Below, piece by piece: positions 50,561 to 61,863 of a DNA stretch of 64,000 nt. Each line of letters starts with the position of its first letter. Position 1 is the first letter of the stretch. The notes beneath the pieces are model-generated. The model did no database searches. It was not told the DNA's origin and worked only from the letters and a program-made list of their open reading frames with translations. Origin of the DNA: Takifugu bimaculatus. Lineage: Eukaryota > Chordata > Actinopteri > Tetraodontiformes > Tetraodontidae. Where the stretch lies: assembly GCA_004026145.2 (NCBI GenBank), contig CP034996.1, positions 8,989,891 through 9,053,890 of the forward strand. Reading direction: 5' to 3'. Position numbers and translations under genes: made by a program.

Positions 50561-53181
50561 TATGTGTATGTGTGTGTGCGTGTGTTTCTGTGTGTGTGCC
50601 CCTATATGTGCCTCTTCAGAGCCTTTTAGTGTGTGTTTATGTGTTTGTTAGTGTGTGCATGCTCCCCCTTCCTCTCCTCCCTGTTGTCTTTCCTTTGTTT
50701 CCCTCTCTAACCACTGCATGAATTAATGAATGCCCGGGTTTGATTCTTCTTTCTCCTTCCTCCTCTTCTTCCTCCTTCACAAGCCTCTTCCCTCCTTTTT
50801 TGTATGTTTTTGTTCCTTATTTTTTTACTACATTGGGTTTCTCTTTTGGTTTCATTTGCCCTCCTCCTCCTCCCCCACCCCCTTCTTGTGACACAGCGAG
50901 TTGGGATAGATCAGGGCGACAGCCCCGATCTCACACAGGTCAGTCTACATCTCATCTCAATCAACCACTCAGTCAACCAGTATTGAGAGTCAAGTCAATC
51001 CCATAATGCTTCATTTTTAAACGCTCCCGTTCCCTACTCACCCTACAGACCTGCCCACACTGCAGCTGCCCCCTTCCTCCTCCTCTCTTCTCCACTCTCC
51101 TTTGCCGTTTTTCTGCTTTTCCTCTGTGAGTCCAGAGTAGAGAAACGGATCAGTGATGCCTCTGAGTAGCTTTGAGCACAATTTGCAGGATTCTCTCCTT
51201 TTTTATATCTGACTCATTTTTAGCACCAATTTCACTGAGGTAAGAGAAGGCAGCGTTCATGAGGTCCAGAGATAAAAGCAGATAAAAGTAGTCTGGATTG
51301 TATTTTTCACAGAACTTGTAGGACTTTGCGTCATTTTTAGGGTTTGTTACACAAACGTCAGCTGTGTCAAATCCGATTTTTTTGCCCTCATGAGCAGTGT
51401 TCCAATAATCTTCCCAAAGAAAACTTGTGTCCCGTTAGCTGTGGGGAGAGCAGCGAATGGCTTTAATCGAGTCGTTTTCTGCAAGTCTGACTTGGACAGG
51501 TGTGCATAACGCCCTCATCAGCACTACACATCATGCCAGTAACTCCAAATGAACTTCAGAGGTTTTTCTAATCAGGACACAGTGCTGCCTTTTCAAACTC
51601 ACCTGCATGTCTGTAGTGCTCATGAAGACCTTATAGGCCCTTGTTCAACCACATTGAGCTCCAGATTTGTGTGTTTTACTTTCAAACAAACTAGAATATT
51701 CTAGATGTCTCTGGAAAAGGGTGTCCAGAATTCTCACTTTACTCTCTTTCCCCCCTAAAATGAGTATTTGAGTAATCTTTTCTTTGCTTTGTTGCGTCTG
51801 CATCGTGTTTCCTGGTGCTGGCATGTAAACGTCTGGGTGAAATCCAGGGTGTCACATGCACAACTCATCCATCTTTTCTGTTTTTGATCAATAGTGCCAC
51901 CCATCTGCTGAATGTGTACACCTGGTCGTTCACCAGAGGTTTACATCTCACCGAGTTAACTTCCTCGGCTTCCAGCGGAGCGTGATCTGTTCTTCAAATG
52001 TCATGAATAATTGATTCAGAGCTTCCCTGGAAACCACAAGTTAACTCTGGATTTCTGGGTTGTGGTTCCTTCGTGTGTGTTTATGAGAGAACTTGTGCTG
52101 CTGGCTTGTGCATGAGCTCATTAGAGGCTCCAGAGGTTTGTCTGTGGTGTTTTGGTCCTGGACCCTGCAGGAAGGAGGCTGTGCTCTGTCGTGACCCGCC
52201 GGTCCTGCCTGCATGATCTGAGGCTGATGTGTGCATGTTGGTCAACTAAACCTGATGAAACCAAATGCAAAAAAAGCAATTTTTAAGATCTGAGGATGGA
52301 TTCTTAACATCTCTTCCTGCTTAGTGTGTAAGAGTTTACATGAGATTATGGGAGTGTCAGACAGCAGCGTGTCCAACTGTTTCAGTTAGTGGTCCTTCTA
52401 ACTTCTCCTCCTCAAACCCATTTTGCCTCCTCAGGCCCCCAGTTCTCTCTTAGAGGCTCTGGAGCAGCATCTAGCCTCCCTGGAAGGCAGGAAGCTCAAG
52501 GATCTATCCATCGCCAGCAGGTATCACCAATGTGATGCATCATTCCTGCCGGTTTTGGGGAATGATGTGCAAAATTCCAGCACCTCCACAGCAGCACCAT
52601 GGCAACCAGATGTAATCTGCACCCACTCAACCCAGTGTTTGTGTTTCCATCCCAGCACATTTGGTTCAGAATTCCAAACCAAATTAGAACAGAATCTTTA
52701 AAAAAAAAGCTGCTGAGTGACAACACTACATAAACTGTTCACTTGTGAAAAGTACCAAATGGACTCAAGACAGAATCATCAGGATCGCACATTTGCTCTT
52801 AGAAACCCTGACAAGGGTGTGGAACTTGAAACCAGCACATCTATTATACTGGAAGTTCCTCTTTGAACCTTTCAGCTACAGTCAAGAACGCTGCAGACTC
52901 GTGCATGTGTGTCCCCCTCTTAGATCCAGCACTTTGTCTAGTGCAGTGTCCTCTCTGTCCAGCACTGGACTCTCTCTCAGCTGTATTGAGGACAAAACAG
53001 AAGACAACAGACTGCAGCAGCACAAGGTGAGACACAGCTCAACGCTGATACAAAAACACACCTGTGGTGGGATGACTGCTGCTCTGCCTGTCTGTCTGTC
53101 TTCCCGTCCGTCCATCCTGTCTGCCTGCCCACCTGCTCGTCCTGAGTGCCTGTCCGCCTGCCTTCCTGCCTGCCTGCCTGT

Positions 53182-53271
<90 letters not shown>

Positions 53272-54063
53272 GTCTGCATACTTGCCTGCCTGCCTGTCTG
53301 TCTGATGTAGAAAGATGCAGTATTCTTCATTAAACTGCAGAAACCTTGAGAACAATTCAAGAAGAGATAAAGGAAGCATAGAAATATGACTGGAGGGTTT
53401 TCAGTGACCACCGACGCTTCTTTCAACAAACTACGCAGGATGACGGCCACAAGATGAACGATATTCAGACACCCAACGCGTCGCCCAGCACCCAGTCAGT
53501 GGGCAGTGGTCACAGCAGCGGAGGAGCCACAGACCTGTTCTCCAACTCAACCATCGTACCGGTCAACAACCAGTGAGTCCAGCTTCCAAAGAGCCTCAGC
53601 AGTAGCACTTTGATCATCTGTCAAGCTGAAGGACAGAGATAATCAGGGCAGCTTGCTAAAACAATGAAATAATAAAGAACCATTCAATTCTGAATATTAA
53701 CCTTAATGAAGATCTTCAATTCAGAATCATTTTGAATTGTTATCCCTCTGGTGACGCCCCATCAGCATTCTCATTACTAATTAGTGTAGCTTATTAACCC
53801 TTTATTACTGATCTTATGTTTACAGTTGAAGTGTGTTCCTTGCTGATCTGTTCAGGAAAAGCCTTTGAGTCACCGATGCCGTTTTCTTCCTGTAGTGTTG
53901 CAAACCTGAGTGGTGAACTGTTCACCCTGCAGCCCAACTTCTGCCCCATCCAGACCACACACACTGTGTCCAACAACAACAACAACGCCTGGGGAGGTGC
54001 ATGTGCGCACACACACGCACACACACACTCACCCACCCACCCACACACACACACTCACCCACC

Positions 54064-54105
<42 letters not shown>

Positions 54106-56343
54106 TGGTATAATGCAGCAGTAATGGGTGAATAATGCCAGGATGTGTTGTGACACTGATGTTTTGCTGTTTCCTGCTCCTGACTCATTTCACTTCTTTT
54201 TTCCTCCTATGTTGCTATGGCAACCTTTAATTTCAGGTGACTTGCTAAAACCAGCCCCCCCCCCTCAAATCCACAGTCCTGGGGCCCCACTGCACTGTGG
54301 GAAAATGCTGCCGGGCGACTTAGACTCTTCATTAGCCAACCTCGTTGGAAGTAAGTTGTCTGTACCTTTGTCTGTTCCTCCAACCGTTCTTCTGTCTGTC
54401 CCCCCATCCGTATTTCTGTCCGTTCCTCCATCCATTCCTCTGTCTGTTCCTCTCTCCATTCTCCCACCCATCCCTCCATTCACACCTCAGTCTGTCCCTC
54501 CATCCGTACCTCTGTCCGTTCATCCCTCTCTCTGTCTGTTACTCCATCTATCCCTCCATCCATCACTGTTTCTGCCATCCTTCTTTCCTTCCCTCTCAGC
54601 TGACGGTAAATTTTTCTGTCCTCCTTTTAGACCTTCAGTTTGGGGGGACGCCAGCTAAAAAGTGAGTTTTGGAAGACATCAGATGGTAACCTGACTCGGG
54701 TGTGGCTGGAGGCTGATTTGTCTCCTGTCCTGTTTAATCTCAGACCAGAGCTCCAGTGGAGCCAGCTGGTGGAGAAGAAGCCGACAGGAGGGGGCGGCTG
54801 GCAGTCAAAGACAATGTGCACCAGCACCAACTGGACTCATGCCACCCATCCCATGGCGCCTGCCCCCATGCCTGTCCCTCAGATGGTAAAGCCTTTATGT
54901 TTGGTACATGCAGCTTTAGTCCCACTTGCGGCTGTCCTCCACCCCCTGTTGTGTCAGCTGATGCATCTCTGGACAGACGAGGGGATGTAACAGCAGTCGG
55001 TGTTACTCTCCCAGGAATGATTGCTTGTTAACTGCTGCAATCCACCTTCGGGTGTAAATTTGCCCTAAAATTGATCAAATAGTCCCTTTTTTCCCACTGT
55101 TAAAGGTGTGTGTCCTTTCTGCTCAGCTTTACTCTTCTACACGTCTCTTCTATTCAATCTGAGATCATCTGTTAAATTTTGAAATGATTGGCCTCTCAGT
55201 CAGTCACTCATTTAACATTCAGGAAGGTGGCGGCTTGGTTCCAATCATATGAATAAAGTTTACCTCCTCAGCATGAACATTCCTTTTTTTCATTCCTTTT
55301 TCTTTAACTCCCACAGAATGGGATGATCTACACTGGCTACGTGAGTACTTTTCTTCCCTCCTCCCAATAAATTCTCTCCTTTGTGCCTGAAGGCATCCAG
55401 AACATCTGATTTGGATGGTTTCTATCACATTAATTGTGATGGAAACAGGATGATTCCAGCATAAAGCTGCACTGGCGCTGGTGTTTGGAACATGTTTGAA
55501 GACATCTCAGACGCTGTGACAGAACCAGAACTGCTGTCACTTTCTTGCCCAGACTAAGACTTGTGGTCTTTTATCCCGCCAGGCTCCAGCACCAATGGCT
55601 TTTCCTATGACAACACCCCAAGTGCCTGTGTATGGAATGGTAGGGCACACTCCTATCTCCCAGCCCCTGCGAGGCCTGTCTGCTCTGTACCTGATTATAT
55701 TCTGTCTCCTTCTCCACATGTTGTTTGCCCCTCACAAGCTCCCTCCTCAGATGAGTCATCAAATGGGGGGGGTTCCCATGATGCCCCCACAGCCTGTTAT
55801 GTACAACCAGCCAGTCCTGAGACCCACCAACCCCTTTGGGCCCATACCAGGGACCCAGGTACAAAGTGGGAAGTGCTTCATATCAGTTGTTTGAGTTTAA
55901 ACCATTGATGGGGGTAAATATTGAATAAGCAGGTTATTTACAGGTTAAGGCAAAAGAATAGTTGTTTCTTTAAATCTGCAACAGCAAAAACACAAAACAG
56001 CCAAGAATCCCAACTGCTGCAACCATTCCCAATGACATCTCAGAGTCCCTCAGGATCAAATCATTCTAATTTAGCCAAATGCTGCCTTTATCAACAATGC
56101 TGTGAATACTAATGTGGTGAGATTCAGCAGAACAAACAAGTGTATTTTGATCAATTAGCCCCAAGCTAAGAATAAGGAGATGGCCTAGTGAGCACTCGCT
56201 CTTGCTGGGGATGGGTTGTTCTGCTAGTCTAGGGGGTGGCGGGCTGGTCAGTCGAAGCTGGCACACTTAAAAAGCTGTTTAGTTTAAATAAATTAGTCTC
56301 ATTCTCTCCCTCCTTGTGTCCTCTACAGATGCACTTCATGTAG
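41698..56343 (+). CDS. picalm: PICALM/AP180-family clathrin assembly protein
   Basis: An ANTH-domain adaptor that binds PI(4,5)P2, clathrin and SNAREs in endocytosis. Nineteen exons in phase give 577 codons: 41698-41827, 46408-46550, 47579-47654, 47881-47983, 48767-48860, 48934-49045, 49463-49569, 50897-50938, 52435-52520, 52924-53026, 53439-53572, 53896-53996, 54237-54350, 54631-54661, 54744-54885, 55317-55340, 55583-55639, 55739-55858 and 56329-56343. MSGQSLTDRIAAAQHS begins the ANTH domain, with the lipid-binding CKATTHEVSGPKKKHL intact; the ANTH core ends near EFLKVAE. VGIDQGDSPDLTQ, ASLEGRKLKD and SSAVSSLSSTGLSL match PICALM rather than SNAP91. The C-terminal half is shorter than mammalian PICALM and more divergent, but keeps DLDSSLANLVG, an NPF (EH-domain) motif in RPTNPFGPIPG, and the final MHFM. 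Whether this is picalma, picalmb or a third paralogue cannot be decided here. Confidence 0.92.
44702..44900 (+). mobile_element. Teleost interspersed repeat, copy B
   Basis: Forward copy of the element seen reversed at 36255-36450, inside PICALM-like intron 1. It ends GCTATATAAATAAAGATTG and runs straight into the tetranucleotide repeat, as expected for an element with a simple-repeat 3' tail. Confidence 0.75.
44884..44990 (+). repeat. (GATT)n microsatellite tail
   Basis: About 26 tetranucleotide units with few interruptions, directly continuing the 3' end of copy B. Confidence 0.95.
46935..46988. repeat. (CA)n microsatellite
   Basis: Pure dinucleotide run of about 27 units in PICALM-like intron 2. 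Confidence 0.95.
48018..48720. repeat. 17-bp minisatellite filling PICALM-like intron 4
   Basis: About 40 degenerate copies of a 17-bp unit, consensus ACTGGTATCAGACCTGC. It takes up nearly all of the intron between the exons at 47881-47983 and 48767-48860. Because 17 is not a multiple of three, the array is open in several frames and gives spurious repetitive peptides. Confidence 0.93.
49717..50008. repeat. Minisatellite of about 38 bp in PICALM-like intron 7
   Basis: About seven to eight imperfect copies built around CAGTCACCTGATCAGGTTCC and GAAGGACTCT. Each unit contains the palindrome CCTGATCAGG. Some units are truncated. Confidence 0.9.
50445..50560. repeat. (TCAG)n and (GT)n compound microsatellite
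   Basis: About six TCAG units followed by CAGC units, then a GT run of about 20 units from 50513. It lies in PICALM-like intron 7. Confidence 0.9.
53082..53305. repeat. (CTGC/CTGT)n tetranucleotide tract
   Basis: About 220 bp of CTGC and CTGT units with CCGT variants near the left end. Strongly pyrimidine-skewed strand, in the intron after exon 10. Confidence 0.93.
54001..54102. repeat. (CA)n/(CACC)n compound repeat
   Basis: CA dinucleotides broken by CCCACCCACC blocks, starting four bases after the donor of exon 12. Confidence 0.93.
54352..54600. repeat. Pyrimidine-rich minisatellite of about 20 bp filling intron 13
   Basis: Degenerate units like CTGTCTGTTCCTCCATCC fill almost all of the 280-bp intron between 54350 and 54631, from just after the donor. 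The polypyrimidine array could itself act as an extended acceptor tract. Confidence 0.8.
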
Positions 56344-59300
56344 GGCCGGCGTGGTAACTATGGCAACAAAGCTGACAGAAAAGGGAGGGATGGAGGGCAA
56401 GAGTCACAGAAAACACATCCAGTGCTGCAGGAAGGATGGAGCTGATGAGAAGGGAGGGGGCATCTGAATCTTGCTACCCTCTCGTCTCCTCTCTTTCGAC
56501 ATGAGGCTCGTGATCGTCATCAAATCTATTGTGTTGAGGCACCAACAGCCTCAGCATCAGTCACGCTCATCCTTGGTTTAATCGCCAATTGAAAGGATAA
56601 TTATGACCCGGGAGGACACTGCGCTGACTGACAGCTCTGGGATCCCCGTCCCTAAGGTGACCCCCACCACCACCGTTCCATCAGTCTTGGGGGATCTGGA
56701 TTGTTTGCTGGCACTTTACTCAGTGTGACCTTTGCCAAGGGCGTGCGTTTATGCAGGCGATTTTTATTGCGTTCCCCGTCTTTCGTTAACAACCGCCAGA
56801 CTTGAGATGTGCTGGATTTGAATATGTGACCCCACCTTTTTTTTCTACATTTCAACACTCTGCATCAGCATCAACATCTACTGAGACTTTTTAAGATCAT
56901 GTTTGTTCATTGTTGCCAACTTTGTGTCCAGAATCCAGCGTGGAACAGTAGTTTTGGTGTGTGTGTGTGTGCGTGTGTGCGTGCATGCATTTCTATTTTG
57001 GTACCTGATGTCATTGCTGTGTTGGCAGATACAAATGTGTTACTGCACTGGAACTAACTGATAAAAGCACTGAGCCAGACCCAGGCATCACATTTGGATG
57101 TAAACCTCTTAACACTAACTTTGCTACTCGCTGTATAAAGTCTATTTTAGCCCCCCCATTCCCCCCCACCTGTGCAATATCACGTAACCTTGTCGATGTC
57201 AATCATTTGGAGGTAGTTCAGAGGCTATCTCCTACTGTCGTGTTCTTATCGTGTGTCTGCATCAAGTTTGTGTACAGTCATTTTGCTTAATTTGGATGGC
57301 CTGTTCCGTTTCCATGCTGCTCGAAAAGCAGCTGAAATGCACCGACAGAGTGCCCGGCTGTTCTAAGAAGGGCTGTTCTCAGTCTTGAGCGATTTCAACC
57401 CCAACTGATGTTCTTTGTGTGCTGCATTCAGCTTGTCTAGAAGAAGTCGCTGTGAAGTCCTTCACACTTCAGAAAAAAGTGGAGGAGCATAATTACAGCA
57501 GCATATGTCTCACTTCCACTTGGGGGACTTTGAGACACAGCTAACACAATGGGAAGGCGGGGGGTTGCGTTAATGTAGCTATGAAAGGACAGCTAAAGGT
57601 CAGCTAAAGGAGTCACACAGGGACAAGAGCTGCCATGGTAATTATGTGTCCATCATGATCCTGTAACAGATGCAGTGGTGATAGTGATTCAGACAGCCAG
57701 AGGCTTTAATGAGATGCTAAATGTTAATGTGGCTTTTCTGGCAGACCCAAAGTCAAGTCAGACCCAGACAGGCTATATATATATATATCTCACACATATA
57801 TATATACACACACACACACACGCACACACACATATATGTGTGTGTGCGTGTGTGGAGAGAGAGAGAGAGAGAGAAAGAGAGAGCAAAAACCTTCAAAGAG
57901 GGGACAAAGCGCTGCTGCACAAAAATCTAAAACCATTGCTGGGATGTACAGACAAAAGGGGCAATAATCATTCAGAGTTTGTTTTTTTAAAGTGGTGTTT
58001 GTTCTACGTACATGTACTGTATGCGTGTTTTTGTGCACATGCATTATGATGGCTACAAACTGGGTCGTGTTCCTCAGTTGGAGACTTCTAGGGTCTCTCC
58101 ATAGCTGGTAGCGTGTCCTTACTTAGCGGTGTGTTACTGTACCTGTGTCAGTCTGTCTAACATCTGCTGAAGGTGGCTCCAGGATGAAGCATCTGCTGCA
58201 AAATTTCAAGAATAATCAGGAAAAGCTCAAGGGCCCAAAAATCAGACAGAGAATCCAAGCACGAATTAAAAGGTAAACCCCTTACCATCAACCTTTGATC
58301 TGCAGCTGCCCCCCGCCGACCCCGTGACTGAGCCGGCAGACCTTCTCAAAGAAGACAATTTACCTTTGGATTATTTTGGGATTTTCTTTTCCACTCTGCT
58401 CAACTTCTCCCCCAGATATTTGCCCATCAGCTAATTGCCCCGGCCGGATGTATCCTGGGCCACCCTGTGACTGTTACTGTGTCCTCTGTATATAGGTAAA
58501 GCCGTTCATGTGTTTTTAGACGTACACGCTGTAAAGTGATCAAAGCCCCATTGGATGACGTACTGTATGTTGAACAACTTATTGCTGTATCTGTGTTTGA
58601 AAGGTTGTATTTTTAAAGTGTCACCATCCAGGGAAGGGGGGGTTGATGTTTGTGTCCTCCGTGAGAAGGCAGGGAGGAGTCTGGTGGGTGGGTGGGGTCA
58701 AAAGTAACTATCACAACTGGTCTATACCAAGAGTGTCTTCATCAAGGAAGAGGACAGGACAGGGTCTGTCCTCTTCGAAACAGGAACATTTTTTGCACCA
58801 AAGTCATCATCAAAGCGCAGCTTCTTCTTTCAAGGTCACTTTGGATGGATGATATCAGAACACAAAAAGGATTTTTTTCCCCATCCTTTTGTTTTTAGAA
58901 GCGATGAAACTGTCTTTTTTTGCATGACTAAATGTCGTCTTTTTATTGGCTGGTGTGTCCGGTAAACGCATGACCATTGTGTGAACTCTCGCCGACCGAT
59001 GTTGAGATGAGATTTTGTTTTTTTTAAACTTACCTCTGGACATGAACATTCATTGACATTCATAATCAGCGTTTTACGATATCAAGTGCATAACTGTTTG
59101 AAGGCTGCCTCACGCGCAGGAATGCGACTTGCAAGCAAACATCCAACTTCAAAGCAGTTACTGTAACTTCTACGTAAAACGACATGGATGTCAATGCCAG
59201 TGATCACCTAGCTAGCTAAAACATTGCAGTCTTGTAAAAATCGCTCTTTATTAAAGCGTTGCTATTTTCAATACGTGTGTTCAAACACTTGTTCCTTTAC

Positions 59301-60050
59301 GTTCTATGCCAGCAGCATCATGGGAGGCTGTGATTGAGAGACAAAGTACTGTAATACGTGTTGGTCGTGGTGTCATGTTCTTGACGTGTTTGCCCAGTCT
59401 CGTCCTGTCTGTTGCCATGCAAACGTCTTTTGCAGTTTTCCTCAAATGCACACTGGTTTCCTGAGCTGAGAAGCAGCTTCAACTTTAATTGGCCAGTTGC
59501 AACCTGAAAGGCCAGAGTGTGTTTGAATCAAAGGCCATGTTTAGAGTAGGTTAAGAATATCTCCAGTACCCCTCTAACTGTTTATCAAGCAGCATCCGTC
59601 TCAATCGTGTGGGCCATTTTAGCAACGAACCTCTTCTGCTGTTCACAGTGCACCTCCAGTAAAATGGCTGTCACAACTGCAGTTCACTTGTTTGATAATG
59701 AGGTGTCTCTGAAGCTACTTTGCCAACTGAGCTGGCAGCTGGAAACCAGAGCAGGACAGAAACAGCATGTTGTGATGCCAATGAAACGCATGTCTATGCA
59801 GTTTCATCCACACCCTCAGACCCATTTCATCCATATTTACACATTAAAACCTCAGCATCATCTGTGAACCTTTTTAACTTCAGGAGTGTCCACGACACTT
59901 GTTAGCAGGGAGTAAAACTCACCTTTGAGTTGTTTTCGTGTCCTTATTTTTGTACAAGATTGAATATGTCGTCATTTTCTTTGATTAGCATTTGAAAGCA
60001 CAGGCTGATGTTTTTGGGAGAGAATGGAATAAAACGTCATCTGATGCTGA
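56344..60050 (+). other. Probable 3' UTR of the PICALM-like gene
   Basis: About 3.7 kb without coding signs after the stop. Contains a GT run near 56959, a mixed TA/CA/TG/GA simple repeat (57772-57885) with a perfect palindrome, ATTAAA at 59250-59255 and AATAAA at 60028-60033. Full extension to 60 kb is inferred from the absence of another gene; the proximal ATTAAA may also be used. Confidence 0.45.
57815..57854. repeat. Perfect 40-bp palindrome within a simple-repeat cluster
   Basis: Left arm CACACACG plus CACACACAC, centre ATATAT, right arm GTGTGTGTG plus CGTGTGTG. The single C/G interruptions fall at mirror positions, so all 40 bases pair. Flanked by TA repeats on the left and a GA tract on the right. 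Confidence 0.9.
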
Positions 60051-60131
60051 TCAGTGTCCTGCACCACTTTTCTCAGCTCAGCTGTAAATATTCACACAGA
60101 GATGCGGCAAGTCAGTTGAAATTTATTTATT
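60028..60131. terminator. Convergent poly(A) signals of the PICALM-like and RBM14-like genes
   Basis: AATAAA on plus at 60028-60033 and AATAAATAAA on minus at 60122-60131 face each other about 90 bp apart. They would end the two tail-to-tail transcripts, giving the RBM14-like gene a 3' UTR of about 1.7 kb. Confidence 0.5.
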
Positions 60132-61863
60132 GATAACCATTTCAAATAACATTGAACAAAATGCAATTTAAAACAAAATAATGGATTATTGTCATTTATA
60201 CAAGTTTGATGTGGCATCAAAAATGGTTTTGGGGAGAGGGGAGGTGAGCGTTGAACCAGCAACCGATCCTCAGTCAGGATATTCAACTGTGAATTGAAGG
60301 GCTTACAGCTGTGCTCTTAAGCAAGGCAATGGCCCCCAAATTGGCCCCAAAGGAAGATTTTCATAAAAAGACAGATCCAACCTGTCGTATCTGAATGTCC
60401 AGGTGTGGCCAAGAGCAGGACGCACTAACGGCACGCGTGCGCCAGAGAGTGGGAGCTTACCCTAAAGGACGAGGCTTCCAAATCTGATGTGTGCATCTGC
60501 TAGTCTCTGGGGAGGTGACATTAAACAGAAGAAAATGCAAAACTAGGACTGGTGCGAAAAAAGAAAAAGTTATCTCCCATTAAAAATTTAAATCTGACCA
60601 CAAAAAAAATTCCCTGAAGACAGGCAAGAAATGGAAGGAACAGACAAGGGTGTAACTGTATGCATGTGTCTCAGGGAGGGGCAGGAGTGTGTGGGCTGAG
60701 TGTTTACCTTAGAGGGGGGACACCCCATCGTCCACAGCATTTTCAGGCCTAACGCTGCTGTTTTCCCCATCCCATGCTACGGGTGCATGTGGCGTACGTC
60801 CAGGGCAAGGGCTCAGATTGGCTCCCTCCCACTCTAGCTGCAATAATCAGCAAGAGGAAGAAGGTGGCTGGAGCAGCAGCAACAACAAGGCATGCAACTA
60901 ACAGTTTATATGGAGACGGTGGAATAATGTGGAAATTGAGAGGCTGTGTGTCTGTTGAACCTAAAGAGCCACTACACATTGACGGGGGCCTGGGCGAGCC
61001 AGAGAAGTGTTAGCATCACCAGAGGACATCTGCAGAGAGTCAGAATCAAACGACTGAAATCAAGAGTTCAGGAGTCACCTTTGCACGCCCACGTCCATCT
61101 CAGTCACGAGGAGATTACTACAGCATTCACCGGCACTTCGCGGAGAATCCCCTACAGCTAACTGGTACTGGAGCACTGATGCTGGTGCCCATCCCATGAA
61201 AACTAGCCCAAACCTCCTTGCTGGATGAGCTAACTACAGAGGCCAACACCAGAAAGTCCATACATGATCATTAAAAAAATGGCTTGGACTCACTGTCAAA
61301 AAACACATTTGAGATTTAATCTGGCTCGGGATGCTATCAAACAAGCATCAAAAAAAGTGGATTTAATTGTTACCTGCCTGTAGGACACTGAGGTTCCCTG
61401 CATGGCACCACTTCCAACAATCTTTCAGGTATATCTGGTTTGTCCTTTACATGCAGGCTGTGAATTTACAAAAGCCCTTGCGGACAGCCTTCATCACTTT
61501 GAAATGACTTACAGTTCATGTAACACAAATGTTGAACAGAATTTTCTGCTTTATCAAATATTTAAATCATCAAATGTGGCCTCTGTGTCCCAACACACTT
61601 CATCCTGTTTCTCAAAGAGGATCCTAAGCTAATGAAAGTGAATATAAATGACAATCTCCATAACAGCTCTTCAACATCTGACCCTTCCCATTACCCCCAC
61701 TGCCCACCAGTGACAGGCCAGTAAGAGACTATATGATGGTGGAGAAGAGACCACTTTCAAACTACAACCTTTCTACCTCTCCAGGTTCTCTGTCTGAAGT
61801 GTCCCTTATGTAAATACACATTTGCACGCGTGTCTGCAGTGTGGAGATCCTGTTTTGGGTGAA

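Noticed and set aside
52745..53305. A 186-codon open frame with repeated CLPACLPVCLP, and its minus-strand mirror
   Set aside because: The repetitive part is a translation of the CTGC/CTGT tetranucleotide tract. Only 52924-53026 inside it is a real exon, in the same frame by chance of phase.
54128..54658. A 176-codon plus frame spanning exon 13 and intron 13, Ser/Pro/Val-rich
   Set aside because: Beyond 54350 it is a translation of the pyrimidine-rich minisatellite, and it crosses a clear GTAAGT donor.
60230..60360. A stretch with GGTTCAACGC on minus and AAGCAAGGCAATGGCCCC on plus, resembling a decayed tRNA SINE
   Set aside because: The A box is not identifiable and the order of parts is unclear, so it was not listed as an element.
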